The notes under the pieces: model-generated
What the model was told of the DNA's origin: nothing
Seen by the model: only the letters and a program-made list of their open reading frames with translations
Databases searched by the model: none
Part shown: positions 9,853-19,348 of the stretch, piece by piece
Layout: every line of letters starts with the position of its first letter
How positions within the stretch are numbered: position 1 is the first letter of the stretch
Made by a program: the position numbers and the translations under genes
NCBI GenBank assembly: GCA_903904605.1
Contig: CAIVDC010000077.1
Span: 1 to 45,442 of the forward strand
DNA length: 45,442 bases
Reading direction: 5' to 3'
From: an uncultured Sterolibacterium sp.
Lineage (GTDB): Bacteria; Pseudomonadota; Gammaproteobacteria; Burkholderiales; Rhodocyclaceae

Positions 9853-10065
9853 ATCGTTTGTCGCAATATAGTCACTTTTTCGCCGCCCCCCATGGCGTCG
9901 GCGCTCGGCACTCGCGGTCCGGATACCGAAGGCCGCTGGATGAAGTTTAACTCGGCCCGCCCGTTTGCTGCGACTAAACTCGGTCGCTGCCCGATAAACT
10001 GCCGAAATAGTGTGTTAATGTTTAAGCTTAAGGTTTTCTTCAAAGACGCGATAGGGGGTAGCCGC

Positions 10066-11037
10066 ATGAGAATGAACGCTTTGGTTTGGACCGTTGCCAT
10101 TGCCTGCATGACGCCGATGATGGCGCAGCCAGCCTCGGCAGCCAATGTGAAAGTGACGCCGCTCGGCGGTCAGGACGGCGAATTTTGCCGGCAGGACCGG
10201 GCACTGATCTTCGAGGATCCGAACGGCACGCGCATTCTTTACGATGCCGGTCGTACCGTGGCCGGAGCGGACGACCCGCGCCTGGGCAAGATCGACATCA
10301 TTCTCGTCAGCCACATGCATGGCGACCACCTGGGCGACTCGCACAACAAGGCGCCCAACTCGGGCAGTTGCGACAAGCCGGACGTTTCGGTGTCGGCGCT
10401 GCCCAATTCGAACTCGGTGGACATCGCGCTGGCCAAGAAGGCGAAGATCGTGACGGGCAGCGAAATGCCGCCGTTCTTCGCCGCCAAGCTGAAGGCGAAT
10501 GGCGGTGACCCGAAGGATTCGATCCTCGCACGATTCGGCGGAAGCGTGAAGCTCGGCGGCGTGACGATCGCGACGGTGCCCGCCTTCCACAGCAACGGCC
10601 TCGACCCCGACTACATCGGCGGCGAACTGGGAAGGCAGATGAAGGAAGCGGGAATCGCCGGCTATGTCGGCGAGGCTACCGGCTATGTGCTGAAGTTCAG
10701 CAACGGCCTCGTGGTTTATCTGTCCGGCGATACCGGCATCACGGCCGAACAGGACAAGGTCGTGCATGGCTATTACAAGGCCAAGCTCGCCGTGATGAAT
10801 ATGGGCGACGGCTTTTCGACAGGCCCGAACGAGGCGGCTTATGTCATCAACGACCTGGTCAAGCCCAATTCGGTCATCCCGTCGCATGCGAATGAAGTCG
10901 GGACCGTCGGCGGCAAGGTCCGGCCGGGGAGCAAGACCGAGACTTTCGTCAAGGCCGTCAAGGTGCCGGTCCATATTCCACTCAGCGGCAAGACGATGGA
11001 GTTCAACGGCAACGGCAAATGCGTCGCCGGCTGCTGA
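10066..11037 (+). CDS. Exported metallo-beta-lactamase-fold hydrolase
   Basis: A 323-residue protein with a signal peptide (residues 1-26, ending ASAA). The zinc-binding signature of the metallo-beta-lactamase superfamily is SHMHGDHLGD, with His83, His85, Asp87 and His88. Later candidate ligands lie in AFHSNG, SGDTGI and SHANE, the pattern of UlaG-like or generic MBL hydrolases rather than true beta-lactamases. The start at ATG 10066 follows AGGGGGT; longer upstream frames overlap the opposite-strand cytochrome gene and lack coding character. A palindrome TTAAGCTTAA lies at 10022-10031 in the presumed promoter. A hairpin with a short T-run follows the gene. The substrate is unknown. Confidence 0.85.
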   Translation: MRMNALVWTVAIACMTPMMAQPASAANVKVTPLGGQDGEFCRQDRALIFEDPNGTRILYDAGRTVAGADDPRLGKIDIILVSHMHGDHLGDSHNKAPNSGSCDKPDVSVSALPNSNSVDIALAKKAKIVTGSEMPPFFAAKLKANGGDPKDSILARFGGSVKLGGVTIATVPAFHSNGLDPDYIGGELGRQMKEAGIAGYVGEATGYVLKFSNGLVVYLSGDTGITAEQDKVVHGYYKAKLAVMNMGDGFSTGPNEAAYVINDLVKPNSVIPSHANEVGTVGGKVRPGSKTETFVKAVKVPVHIPLSGKTMEFNGNGKCVAGC

Positions 11038-11065
11038 GCTAAGCACGTATTGAATTACGCAAAGG

Positions 11066-11095
11066 GGCGACGCGGCTTTCAGCCGCCGCCTCTTT
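11066..11095 (+). terminator. Rho-independent terminator candidate after the MBL-fold gene
   Basis: GCGGCT, loop TTC, AGCCGC form a perfect six-pair stem, extended by GGCG/CGCC across a two-base bulge and followed by TCTTT. It starts 28 bp after the stop codon. Confidence 0.55.
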
Positions 11096-11216
11096 GGCCC
11101 TGGCGCTCAAGGCTTCGGGTGGGATCAGCGCCTGGGCTCGGCGCGGCGCCCTCGCGCCGCGAAACAGAAAGGATCGGTGTCCGTCAATGCCGACGGCAAA
11201 TCGCCGCCGGACCAGC

Positions 11217-12746
11217 TCAGTCGACGATCTGCGTAGAATCGAAGCCGATGCGCACGGCACCCCAGTGACGTCCGTCGATCATGACCGGCACGGACAGATC
11301 GTTGATCACCTCGCCGGTGTCACGCAGGTAGGTTTGAAACAGGGACGGCCGCGTATTGGCGGCAAGCTTCCGCCCGACGGGGTCGTCGAAAATTCGCTTG
11401 TGGCGGCAGGCGCCCAGGTCGATAGCCGCGTTGCCGGTCGGCGGGTTCGAGAACTTCCTGTTGTGCGCGGGCGCGTAGCCTTTGTCGTCGACCGCGAGCG
11501 CATAGAGCGACCCCTGAACCCTTCCCAAGGCATCATCATAGAGCTGCTGCAGTTCATTCTCGACCGCCTGGTCGTAGCTCGTGTTGTAACGCGAGGGATC
11601 GGAGTTGGGGATCATGCGGTATCGCCTGTCCCAGATGTTGAGGCCACGCTTTTCATGTGCTGTCAGCACCTTGCCGACCATCGCCGCCAAGTCCCGTGTC
11701 ACAGACAACAGACTGTCGAAGGCCGTGCCCCCGGTGCGGAAGTCCGCCAAAGCGTCCTGCACGGATTCGGTGCTGTTGCGCAGCGACAGCACGTCCGCAG
11801 ACATTTCGGTCGCCGCCTGGCTGGTCTGCACCGAGCGTTCCTTGATCATGCCGATACGCCCCGCCACATCCCGGTTGATCGCATCGAGCTTGGCGACCGC
11901 GTCCGTTACCGAAGAAATGGAATTGCGCAGATCCTGGAAATCCGCGATGAAGCCGGCGAACTGCTCATTGGTGCGGATGACCGCTTCGTTTGACGCCTCG
12001 ATGTTGGCGCGGATATTCTGATTTTCCGCCCGGGTCGTGCCGACCAACGAGATCATCACGGATGCCTGTTCCTCGATTTCTGCGGTGGCCTTGCCGGTGC
12101 TATCCGCGAGTTTCCTCACTTCATCGGCTACGACCGCAAAGCCGCGGCCCTGCTCCCCTGCACGCGCCGCTTCGATAGCCGCGTTGAGCGCGAGCAGGTT
12201 GGTCTGGTCGGCGATCCCGCGAATTTCCTTGCCCAGCCGGTCGACGACATGGACTCGGGCGGAGAGATCGGCGACGACCGACGTGAAGCGGGCCATCTGC
12301 CCGGTAATCGCGGCAATGCGTTTTTCCATGTCGGCGACGTCATCGCGGGCGATTTCCGCCGCGTCGAGATTGCGGGAGGCATTGGCCGCCATTTTGGCGG
12401 CATTGCCGGATACCGAAGCGGATAAGGCCGTGACCGATTCGGTGGCCGTCGCGACATGATCCACTTCCTGTTGCTGCCTCTCGGCATCGGCTGCGACAGA
12501 CTGGGCGTGCCGATGCAATCGTGCGGTATCCCGGGCAATCTTGATCGAGATGCCGCGCGTGGCCACGATCAGTTTGCGGAAACGCGCCGTCAGATGGCTG
12601 ATGGCGCCGGCCAATGGAGCGACTGCCTTAGGCAGGCGGTCCGGCAGCGACATATCCAACGGCTCCCGGCCGACCGAGACGGCCTCCACCCGCCTGCCCG
12701 CTTCAGCGATTTGCCGTGACCCGATTCGACCAATGACTTGCAGCAT
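11217..12746 (-). CDS. Soluble methyl-accepting chemotaxis protein with C-terminal sensor domain
   Basis: A 509-residue chemoreceptor without any clear transmembrane segment. The signalling hairpin tip lies at residues 177-215 ([21 protein letters not shown] onward) within a long helical region of about 85-335. Residues 340-509 form a separate globular domain ([20 protein letters not shown] ... [18 protein letters not shown]) resembling Cache/PAS-like sensor folds, so the usual order is reversed, with sensor after signalling domain. It probably senses a cytoplasmic signal and talks to CheA/CheW, which are not in the window. ATG 12746 is preceded by GAAGGG. A 44-bp element shared with the YeiH gene lies about 170 bp upstream. 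Confidence 0.88.
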   Translation of the reverse strand: MLQVIGRIGSRQIAEAGRRVEAVSVGREPLDMSLPDRLPKAVAPLAGAISHLTARFRKLIVATRGISIKIARDTARLHRHAQSVAADAERQQQEVDHVATATESVTALSASVSGNAAKMAANASRNLDAAEIARDDVADMEKRIAAITGQMARFTSVVADLSARVHVVDRLGKEIRGIADQTNLLALNAAIEAARAGEQGRGFAVVADEVRKLADSTGKATAEIEEQASVMISLVGTTRAENQNIRANIEASNEAVIRTNEQFAGFIADFQDLRNSISSVTDAVAKLDAINRDVAGRIGMIKERSVQTSQAATEMSADVLSLRNSTESVQDALADFRTGGTAFDSLLSVTRDLAAMVGKVLTAHEKRGLNIWDRRYRMIPNSDPSRYNTSYDQAVENELQQLYDDALGRVQGSLYALAVDDKGYAPAHNRKFSNPPTGNAAIDLGACRHKRIFDDPVGRKLAANTRPSLFQTYLRDTGEVINDLSVPVMIDGRHWGAVRIGFDSTQIVD

Positions 12747-12759
12747 TATTTCTCACCCT

Positions 12760-12906
12760 TCAATTGATAATCGGATCACGCTCGGGCGCATCTTGAAGAC
12801 ATACGCTGTCGGCAATCAACGACAGCAGGCTGACCTGTGGCCTGCGGAACTCATCGCCCAGCACGTCGACCGGAGATTCCCCGCCCGCTGATGGAGATAT
12901 TCTCAA
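12760..12906 (-). CDS. Possible small leader ORF upstream of the soluble chemoreceptor
   Basis: A 48-codon frame from TTG 12906 to TGA 12760, ending 13 bp before the chemoreceptor start. It lies just downstream of the shared 44-bp element. A GTG (12864) could also start it. No good Shine-Dalgarno is visible and I do not recognise the product. The TTGAGA at its start is also conserved, at the same spacing, in the YeiH copy, where no comparable ORF follows, so this may be promoter sequence rather than coding. Low confidence. Confidence 0.2.
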   Translation of the reverse strand: MRISPSAGGESPVDVLGDEFRRPQVSLLSLIADSVCLQDAPERDPIIN

Positions 12907-12918
12907 AACGGAAGCATT

Positions 12919-12962
12919 CTGTTAATCCGTGAACTACGCAGTTTCTTGCGGGAACTACGTAG
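12919..12962 (-). promoter_or_regulatory. Shared 44-bp regulatory element, copy 1 (upstream of chemoreceptor)
   Basis: Read on the minus strand this matches 19349-19392 at 39 of 44 positions. It contains an inverted repeat (CTACGTAGTT, 9-nt spacer CCCGCAAGA, AACTGCGTAG) that pairs over ten positions if one G-U is allowed. The tail TTCACGGATTAACAG is identical in both copies. Twelve or so bases further, TTGAGA-N-TATC is also shared at the same spacing. The element is oriented towards the chemoreceptor gene. Likely a regulator site or transcribed hairpin; no known motif name is claimed. Confidence 0.6.
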
Positions 12963-13134
12963 CCGCCGCTGCCTAAGCCATGAAAGCGCCGGCTCGGCTA
13001 TGGCTGACCCGCAACGCAACGCGGACGCCAATGGCAGGCCTATGACTTTATCCTGAAAGACTGCCCGCGATGGCGGCCACTTTCGCCAGGCGGCGATAGT
13101 CCTGCGCGCACCGGCAGCGTCCGGGGAAAGTCGC

Positions 13135-15555
13135 TCAAACGCCATTGCCGAATGCACTCGGTGTTCTGGAAACGTAGCCTGTGAATTCCTCCGCCGGCAT
13201 GGGCCGCGCGAAGTAATAGCCCTGGCCCTCATCGCATTTGAAGATACGCAGATGCTCCAGAATCTCCCGGGTTTCCACGCCCTCCGCGATGGTCCTGAGG
13301 TTGAGGCTCCGCGCCATCTGGACGATGGCGCGGACTATCGACGCATCGTCCGGATCAACGCCCAGGTCGCGGACGAAGGACTGGTCTATCTTCAGCTTGT
13401 CGACCGCGAAACGCTTGAGGTAGGACAGGCTGGAATAGCCGGTGCCGAAGTCGTCTATGGACAGCTTCACGCCCAGGCGCTTCAGCCGCTTCACGGTGTC
13501 GAGCACGCTTTCGACATTCTGGATCAGGATGGATTCCGTGATTTCCAGTTCGAGCAAGGCCGGATCGAAACCCGACGCCTCCAGCGCACTGATCACCATC
13601 TGCTCCACATTGCCGCGCTTGAACTGCACCGCCGAGAGATTCACCGAGATCCTCAGCTCGGGCAAGCCCGCCTTCGTCCAATTGCCGCCCTGACGGCAGG
13701 CCTCGTGCATTACCCATTCGCCGATCGGCACGATCAGCCCGCTCTCCTCGGCGACCGGGATGAAGCGCCCGGGCAGGATCATGCCCAGCTCCGGATGGTT
13801 CCAGCGGATAAGCGCCTCCGCGCCCACCACGGCGCCGCTGGCCAGGTCGATCTGGGGCTGGTAATGGAGTACGAACTCGCCGCGTTCCACAGCTTTTCTC
13901 AAGCCGTTCCGCATCGAAAGATGCTCGACGGCCTCGACATTCATCTGCTCGTCGAAGAAGCGGTAGGCATTGCGCCCGGCGTCCTTGGCCCGATACATCG
14001 CCATATCGGCCTTCTTCAGCAGCGTGTCGAAGTCCGCCCCGTCGTCCGGATAGACGGTGATGCCGATCGAGACCGATGTGGACAACTCGTGGCCGTCGGC
14101 ATGAAAGGGGTCCTGCAGGCGCTCCATGGTCTTGACCAGGACAGGGGCGGTGGCATCGACATCGGAGAGTTCGGGCAGCACGACCAGGAACTCGTCCCCG
14201 CCCTGCCGGCTGACGGTGTCGGTATCGCGCACGCACTCGCCGAGACGGGCGGCAATCTGCTTGAGCAGCGTATCTCCCACTGCATGGCCCAAGGAATCGT
14301 TGATGGTCTTGAAGTTGTCGAGATCGAGGAACAGCAGCGCGACCTTGTGCCTGCCGCGGTCGGCGTTGGCCCTCGCCTGCTCGAAGCGGTCCTGAACCAG
14401 CAGGCGGTTGGGCAGGCCGGTCAGGGCGTCGTGGTAGGCGAGGAATTCGATCTGCCGCTCGGCAGCCTTGCGCCCGGTGATATCGGCGGCGATGCTCAGG
14501 TAGCCGCAAGTCTGCCCGGACTGATCAAGCAAGGGAGCGACCGTCATGTTGACGTCGATAAGCGAGCCGTCGCGCGTCCGGCGTTTCACCTCTGCCTGGA
14601 CGATGCTCTCTCCGCCTAGCAGTCTCTTGCCTAAGTAATCTGCTTCCCCGTTCTTATTCAAGGGTACGGTAGGCAAGGCAAGCCCGATGACCTCCTCCGC
14701 GCGCCAGCCGAACATCCGTTCCGCCGCAGGATTCCATGTCGTCACAAGATCGTCGAGGCCGCGCGTGTAGATCGCCAGGGGCGAACCCTTGATGACCGCA
14801 TCCAGTTGTTGATTCGTGTCTTTCAGTTCGGCGTAGGCGCTTGACAACTCGCCATGCATAGAATTGATTGCGTGGGTCACATGGTCGAGCGCATCCGGGC
14901 GCCACCGCCCCGCTTCGGGCCGATTGAGCTGCAGATAGTCCGCTTGGTAAATATTCTTGCCGACCCGTCGCAAGTAACCGGCAATGTGTTCGAGATGCTG
15001 CCCCACCATGGCCTGGAAGATCAGCAGCACGAATCCCGTCACCAGCAAGGTCTTGATCGCGTTGCTCGCCAGCATGACCAGGAGCTTGGACCAGAGACGA
15101 TCCACGACATTGTCCACACTGGCGACGACGTGGAGTTCGCCGATGGGCACGCTCTTGCCGCGGTGCATGCGCACCAGCGGCATGGTTCTTTCGATCTGCC
15201 GGACGGACTTCCTGGCGCCGGCAGACCATTTCGTTTCGCCGTCCGACACGATGCCGATGAACTCGATATCGCCCAGATGCAGCAGGCCATCGAGCTGGGT
15301 CTGGATCTGCGTGCCTTCCGCAACCCAGACGCTCTCGGTCAGGCTGGGCAGATAGACATTCCGGATCGATTCGATGCGTGCATCGATGCCGCGGATATCG
15401 ACCCGATAGTCGAAGTACAGCTCGACTCCCGTGATGACCGTGGTGATAAATGAACTGAACAGGATCAGCGCCAACATCAGACGGCGCGCGATGCCGTTGT
15501 TGCGGAACAGGGCCCTGTCCAGAAACCTCAGACGAGCAGGCGGAAGAAGCCTCAT
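13135..15555 (-). CDS. Membrane PAS-GGDEF-EAL cyclic-di-GMP signalling protein
   Basis: An 806-residue protein with a transmembrane helix (about 25-47), a periplasmic sensor region of about 110 residues, a second helix (about 165-183), a HAMP-like linker, a PAS domain (about 250-365), GGDEF (about 370-530) and EAL (about 545-795). The cyclase motif GGDEF is intact (452-456). The phosphodiesterase domain keeps EAL (580-582) and DDFGTG (701-706), so both activities, or one regulated by the other, are possible. Its ATG overlaps the stop of the binding-protein gene upstream (ATGA at 15555-15552), so the two are translationally coupled. The periplasmic protein may present a ligand to this sensor (inference). 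Confidence 0.92.
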   Translation of the reverse strand: MRLLPPARLRFLDRALFRNNGIARRLMLALILFSSFITTVITGVELYFDYRVDIRGIDARIESIRNVYLPSLTESVWVAEGTQIQTQLDGLLHLGDIEFIGIVSDGETKWSAGARKSVRQIERTMPLVRMHRGKSVPIGELHVVASVDNVVDRLWSKLLVMLASNAIKTLLVTGFVLLIFQAMVGQHLEHIAGYLRRVGKNIYQADYLQLNRPEAGRWRPDALDHVTHAINSMHGELSSAYAELKDTNQQLDAVIKGSPLAIYTRGLDDLVTTWNPAAERMFGWRAEEVIGLALPTVPLNKNGEADYLGKRLLGGESIVQAEVKRRTRDGSLIDVNMTVAPLLDQSGQTCGYLSIAADITGRKAAERQIEFLAYHDALTGLPNRLLVQDRFEQARANADRGRHKVALLFLDLDNFKTINDSLGHAVGDTLLKQIAARLGECVRDTDTVSRQGGDEFLVVLPELSDVDATAPVLVKTMERLQDPFHADGHELSTSVSIGITVYPDDGADFDTLLKKADMAMYRAKDAGRNAYRFFDEQMNVEAVEHLSMRNGLRKAVERGEFVLHYQPQIDLASGAVVGAEALIRWNHPELGMILPGRFIPVAEESGLIVPIGEWVMHEACRQGGNWTKAGLPELRISVNLSAVQFKRGNVEQMVISALEASGFDPALLELEITESILIQNVESVLDTVKRLKRLGVKLSIDDFGTGYSSLSYLKRFAVDKLKIDQSFVRDLGVDPDDASIVRAIVQMARSLNLRTIAEGVETREILEHLRIFKCDEGQGYYFARPMPAEEFTGYVSRTPSAFGNGV

Positions 15556-16304
15556 CGGATGGCCAGGGGCTTCAGATAAAGGTCATACAGCTGCTGATAG
15601 CTGCCGTCGGCCTTCATGTCCGCCAGTGCCTTGGCCACCTTGGGTACCAGCGCCGCATGCTTCTTGTTGAGATACATGAACATCTCGTAACGCACCAGTG
15701 GCGGCTCCAGCAGGTGGAACCGGTAGCCGCTCTGCCGGATGACCCACTGTCCCTGCCAGCGGTCCATCAGGATCACGTCGACACGCCCTTTTTCCAGCAA
15801 GGCCGGCAATTCGTTGATCGAGGTGGTCTTGGTGAGTTCCTTCACCCCTTTCACATTCAGCTCGTAGGGCCTCCAGCCGGCAGCAAAGGCAACCGAAAAC
15901 GGTTGCAGATCCGCCCAGGTACGGATCCTGATATCCGAGCGCTTGGTGTAGGCGACGAAATCGGTGTCGAGTGTCTTTTCCGGGATGCGGATCAAATTGG
16001 GAAACGCCGCCTCAGCTCCCGCGACCCGAAAGATATCCCCATCGTCGATGCCATCATTCACGTTGATTAGGGAACGCCCTGTCGGCACCGTGATGACTCC
16101 GACCTCGACGCCTATGCGCCCGAAGGCGGCGCGCGCGAGCTCATTGATGAAGCCGGGATGCCCAGGAGACGAGGTGATGGGCGGCAACGCGCCCGTCGAG
16201 AGCCAAAGCTTCTCAGCCCGCGCCGGGATAGGGGTGCCGGCCACGCATAGGGCCAAGAAGGCGCAGGCAAGGAGAAAAGGGTTCGAATTGCGCTTGCCTG
16301 ACAT
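15552..16304 (-). CDS. Periplasmic solute-binding protein coupled to the GGDEF-EAL gene
   Basis: A 250-residue exported protein of the amino-acid-type solute-binding fold (SBP_bac_3-like). It starts at ATG 16304 (MSGKRNSN) because AAGGGA sits eight bases upstream. The signal peptide ends near PARA (residue 29). Key stretches are LSTGALPPITSSPGHPGFIN, DGIDDGDIFRVAG and MDRWQGQW. No ABC permease or ATPase is nearby. The gene instead ends on the start codon of the GGDEF-EAL gene, so a signalling rather than transport role is likely. It is a clear paralogue of the protein at 16533-17291, with the same domain length and many identical blocks such as MFMYLNKKHAALVPK and ALADMKADGSYQ. Confidence 0.85.
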   Translation of the reverse strand: MSGKRNSNPFLLACAFLALCVAGTPIPARAEKLWLSTGALPPITSSPGHPGFINELARAAFGRIGVEVGVITVPTGRSLINVNDGIDDGDIFRVAGAEAAFPNLIRIPEKTLDTDFVAYTKRSDIRIRTWADLQPFSVAFAAGWRPYELNVKGVKELTKTTSINELPALLEKGRVDVILMDRWQGQWVIRQSGYRFHLLEPPLVRYEMFMYLNKKHAALVPKVAKALADMKADGSYQQLYDLYLKPLAIR

Positions 16305-16532
16305 GACACACATCCCTTGCGCTGGCCGACCACGAAAGTTTTTAGAACCATACCATAAGACGAAAGACAGGCGATAGGGTTTGGCGCCGGGCATTCGTTG
16401 ACCGCCGGCGGCAAACTGCAAGACAGCGCCATTTCCGAAGGTGCCGCGGACCTCCCTGGGCATCTGGAAGAGGGCGCTTGCGGGAAGTCCGGAATGGCCT
16501 TTACCGGTCCGCTGTGGCTTGATGCAGCCTGA

Positions 16533-17291
16533 TCAATATGTGCCCAGGGGTTTCAGAATGCGATCAAAAATATTCTGATAGCTGCCGTCGGCCTTCATGT
16601 CGGCCAGCGCCTTGGCCAGCTTGGGTACCAGCGCCGCATGCTTCTTGTTGAGATACATGAACATTTCGACGCGCCCCAGTGGCGGCTCCACCAGATGGTC
16701 CCGGTAGTGGTTCTGATGAACGATCCATTGTCCCTGCCAGCGGTCCAGGAGTATTACGTCGGCGCGCCCATTTTCCAGCAAAGGGAATAATTCCTGTATG
16801 GAGGCGGTCTTCGTGAGTTCCTTCACCTGCTTCACATTCAGATCGAAGGTGCGCCAGCCGGTCGCGTAGGCGACCACATAGGGCTGCAGATCCGCCCAGC
16901 TACGGATCCTGATATCCGTCCGCTTGGTGTATGCAACGAAATCGAAATCCAGCACTTTTTCGGGAACGCGGATCAAGTTGGGAAAGTCCCGTTCGATGCC
17001 CGCGACCCGGAAAATATCCCCATCGTCTATCCCCGAATTGGCGTTGATCATGGATCGCTCTACAGGTACGACCGTCACCTCGACCTCGACCCCTATGCGC
17101 CCGAAGGCGGCGCGGGCGAGTTCGTCGATGAACCCGGGGTGACCTGGAGAGGCAGAAATGGGCGGCAACGCACCTGTCAGCAGCGAAAGCTTCCCGGCCT
17201 GCGCCAGACAAGGTCCGCTCGCCATCCCTAAGGCCGACAGGGCGCAGGCGAAGATGAACGAATATCGATACGAATAACGGTTGCGTCCCAT
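16533..17291 (-). CDS. Periplasmic solute-binding protein, paralogue of the next gene downstream
   Basis: A 252-residue exported binding protein, tandem paralogue of 15552-16304. Shared blocks include PGHPGFIDELARAAFGRIGVE, GIDDGDIFRVAG and LDRWQGQW. The signal peptide runs to about residue 31 (CLAQA). ATG 17291 (MGRNRYSYRYS) was chosen because it gives an ordinary signal peptide matching the paralogue. An in-frame ATG at 17342 would add 17 residues, and neither has a strong Shine-Dalgarno. The intergenic gap to the paralogue is 228 bp. Differences cluster around the region following LQPY and around PPLGRVEM, so the two may bind different ligands. Confidence 0.82.
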   Translation of the reverse strand: MGRNRYSYRYSFIFACALSALGMASGPCLAQAGKLSLLTGALPPISASPGHPGFIDELARAAFGRIGVEVEVTVVPVERSMINANSGIDDGDIFRVAGIERDFPNLIRVPEKVLDFDFVAYTKRTDIRIRSWADLQPYVVAYATGWRTFDLNVKQVKELTKTASIQELFPLLENGRADVILLDRWQGQWIVHQNHYRDHLVEPPLGRVEMFMYLNKKHAALVPKLAKALADMKADGSYQNIFDRILKPLGTY

Positions 17292-17608
17292 GGCCAGAAC
17301 CGAAGTTGGACTACCGCGAGCCCGTGACTGCGACGATACCATAAGACCGATGGCCGGGACCGAAGAAGAAAAGCGGAAGCCAGGTTGCGCTTGAGCGCGA
17401 ACAGCAAGAGGCTCATTCCGCGCTGCGCCTCCCGTCTGCCTCGAAGAAACGGCAGCACGGCGCGATGGTAATGCTGCATAATCCCCGACTGGTCGCTGCC
17501 CGATCTCGCCGGCTTTGGCAAAGCGCGCCCCGGGTCTTTCCCGGCTGGACAGTTCGCGGGTTCGCCGGGACCGCCAAGCACTGCTTCCATCAATCTTGAT
17601 ACCTCACC
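17292..17608. other. Divergent intergenic region
   Basis: This 317-bp stretch separates the minus-strand binding protein from the plus-strand Aer-like receptor and must hold both promoters. I see a possible -10 CATAAT at 17477-17482 for the plus strand but no matching -35. No gene is evident. Confidence 0.4.
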
Positions 17609-19231
17609 ATGAAAATCAATCTGCCCGTCACCCAAGTCGAAGTACCCTTTCCCAAGGGCCGTTATATCGTCTCCCGTACCGACCTCAAGGGGATGACGAC
17701 CTATGCCAACGATACCTTCCTGCAGATCAGCGGATTTTCCCGCGAAGAGTTGATCGGCAAGAACCACAACGTGGTGCGTCACCCGGATATGCTTCCCGGC
17801 GCATTCGCCTGGCTCTGGGATACGGTCAAGGAAGGTCGCCCCTGGCGCGGCATCGTCAAGAACCGCTGCAAGAATGGCGATTTCTATTGGGTTGATGCGC
17901 TGGTCGTGCCGGTACTCAAGAACAACGAGGCGATCGGCTATATGTCGGTGCGTACCGAGCCGACGCGACAGCAGATTGCCGAAGCCGAAGCCTTGTACGG
18001 GCTGCTGAAGGCCGGCAAAGCAAGGATTCCCAAGCCGACGGCCTGGATGCGCACCTCGCTCAAGACGAAACTGAGCGGTTTCGTGTTGTGGCTGATCGCT
18101 TCCCAACTGATCGGCACGGCGGTTCATCTCCTGGGCCCATCGTCGGGGCTTTCCGCTGGCGCAATTGAAGTTACACGCCAGCTGCTCGGGGTATCCGGTG
18201 TGATCGCAGGTGTCTGGTTGCTGCTCATCCAGAACCAGATGATGGCGGTCATCGATCGCATCATCCGCCGTCTCGACCATATCGCCCAGGGCGACCTCAC
18301 GGATTCGATTCCTTTGCATCGCGTCGATGAACTGGGTCGGCTCAACGACTCATTGGTCACCATGCAGACTCACCTCAAGGCCATGATGGCTGAAATTGCC
18401 GAGGCGGCGGAGCAGGTCGGCGAGAGCGCCGACGTCTTGAGCGCCGAGATGGACCAGACCCGCAAGGTGACGGAAGTTCAATCGGGCGCCGTCGGCAGCA
18501 TCGCTGCAGCGGTCGAGCAATTGGTGGCGTCGGTCAATGAAATCGCCGACAGTGCGGCACAGGCATCGAAGGCGGTCGATGCCTCCCACGGCCTGCTGGA
18601 CGAGGCGTCTTTACGCATGAGCGAAAGTCAGCAGGCTTCGCAAAACGTGGTAACGACGGTAAACGATGCGGGGCAGACCATGGCCGAACTATTCCGGTCG
18701 ATCTCTGCCATTGAACGGGTGAGCCAGGTCATCCGGGGTATTGCCGACCAGACCAATTTGCTCGCCTTGAATGCGGCCATCGAGGCCGCTCGTGCCGGCG
18801 AGTCGGGCCGGGGTTTCGCCGTGGTGGCCGATGAGGTCAGAAAACTGGCCGAGAACTCGAGCAAGCAGACCACGGAAATTACCACCAGCGTTCAGGAAAT
18901 CCAGCGCATCACGCAAATTGCCGTGACCACCATGGAAGCGGCCGGCGGCCATGTGGCCGGCGCCGACACTGCCGTGACCGCGGCCCGCGCCGGACTCGAT
19001 GCTGTCGCTCATCACGGCGAGGAAGTGGCGTCGATTTCCCAGCACATTGCCGATGGCACGCGTCAGCAATCGGCGGCCGGCAATGAAATCGCCAGCCAGG
19101 TGGAAGGCATCGTCGGCGGCATTGACCGGACCTCGTCCTCTATTGCCGAAGTGACCCGAAAAACCGCGCAGATGAAGGAAACCTCGTCACGGTTGCGGCA
19201 GCTGATATCCTATTTCCGGTTCATACGGTGA
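17609..19231 (+). CDS. Aer-like PAS-containing methyl-accepting chemotaxis protein
   Basis: A 540-residue energy or redox taxis receptor. An N-terminal cytoplasmic PAS domain (about 10-115; [21 protein letters not shown]) resembles the FAD-binding PAS of Aer. Two membrane helices follow (about 156-175 and 190-208) with a short loop, then HAMP (about 210-260) and the MCP signalling domain, with its tip at about 377-415 ([20 protein letters not shown] onward). There is no large periplasmic domain, so sensing is presumably internal. It starts at ATG 17609 with only a weak ribosome site. The C-terminus lacks an NWETF-like CheR tether. Confidence 0.92.
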   Translation: MKINLPVTQVEVPFPKGRYIVSRTDLKGMTTYANDTFLQISGFSREELIGKNHNVVRHPDMLPGAFAWLWDTVKEGRPWRGIVKNRCKNGDFYWVDALVVPVLKNNEAIGYMSVRTEPTRQQIAEAEALYGLLKAGKARIPKPTAWMRTSLKTKLSGFVLWLIASQLIGTAVHLLGPSSGLSAGAIEVTRQLLGVSGVIAGVWLLLIQNQMMAVIDRIIRRLDHIAQGDLTDSIPLHRVDELGRLNDSLVTMQTHLKAMMAEIAEAAEQVGESADVLSAEMDQTRKVTEVQSGAVGSIAAAVEQLVASVNEIADSAAQASKAVDASHGLLDEASLRMSESQQASQNVVTTVNDAGQTMAELFRSISAIERVSQVIRGIADQTNLLALNAAIEAARAGESGRGFAVVADEVRKLAENSSKQTTEITTSVQEIQRITQIAVTTMEAAGGHVAGADTAVTAARAGLDAVAHHGEEVASISQHIADGTRQQSAAGNEIASQVEGIVGGIDRTSSSIAEVTRKTAQMKETSSRLRQLISYFRFIR

Positions 19232-19348
19232 GACTTCGCGGATTCGCGGAAGGCGGAGAATCCGCATCGGCGCTCATACTGCTGCCAAGCGGGCGTCTCG
19301 AATGGTTCGAGCGTTCGCCTTGGCGGCGACCACCCGATGCGGCTCGGA

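Noticed and set aside
9277..10065. N-terminal extension of the MBL-fold gene
   Set aside because: The extension lies opposite cytochrome b561 and is followed by a normal signal peptide starting at ATG 10066 with its own Shine-Dalgarno.
12903..13232. A 109-codon minus-strand frame between the GGDEF-EAL and chemoreceptor genes
   Set aside because: It runs through the end of the EAL domain and the 44-bp element, and its product is Arg/Ser-rich without family character.
17228..18319. A 363-codon minus-strand frame opposite the Aer-like receptor
   Set aside because: It overlaps two real genes, has no recognisable domain and mirrors the receptor codons.
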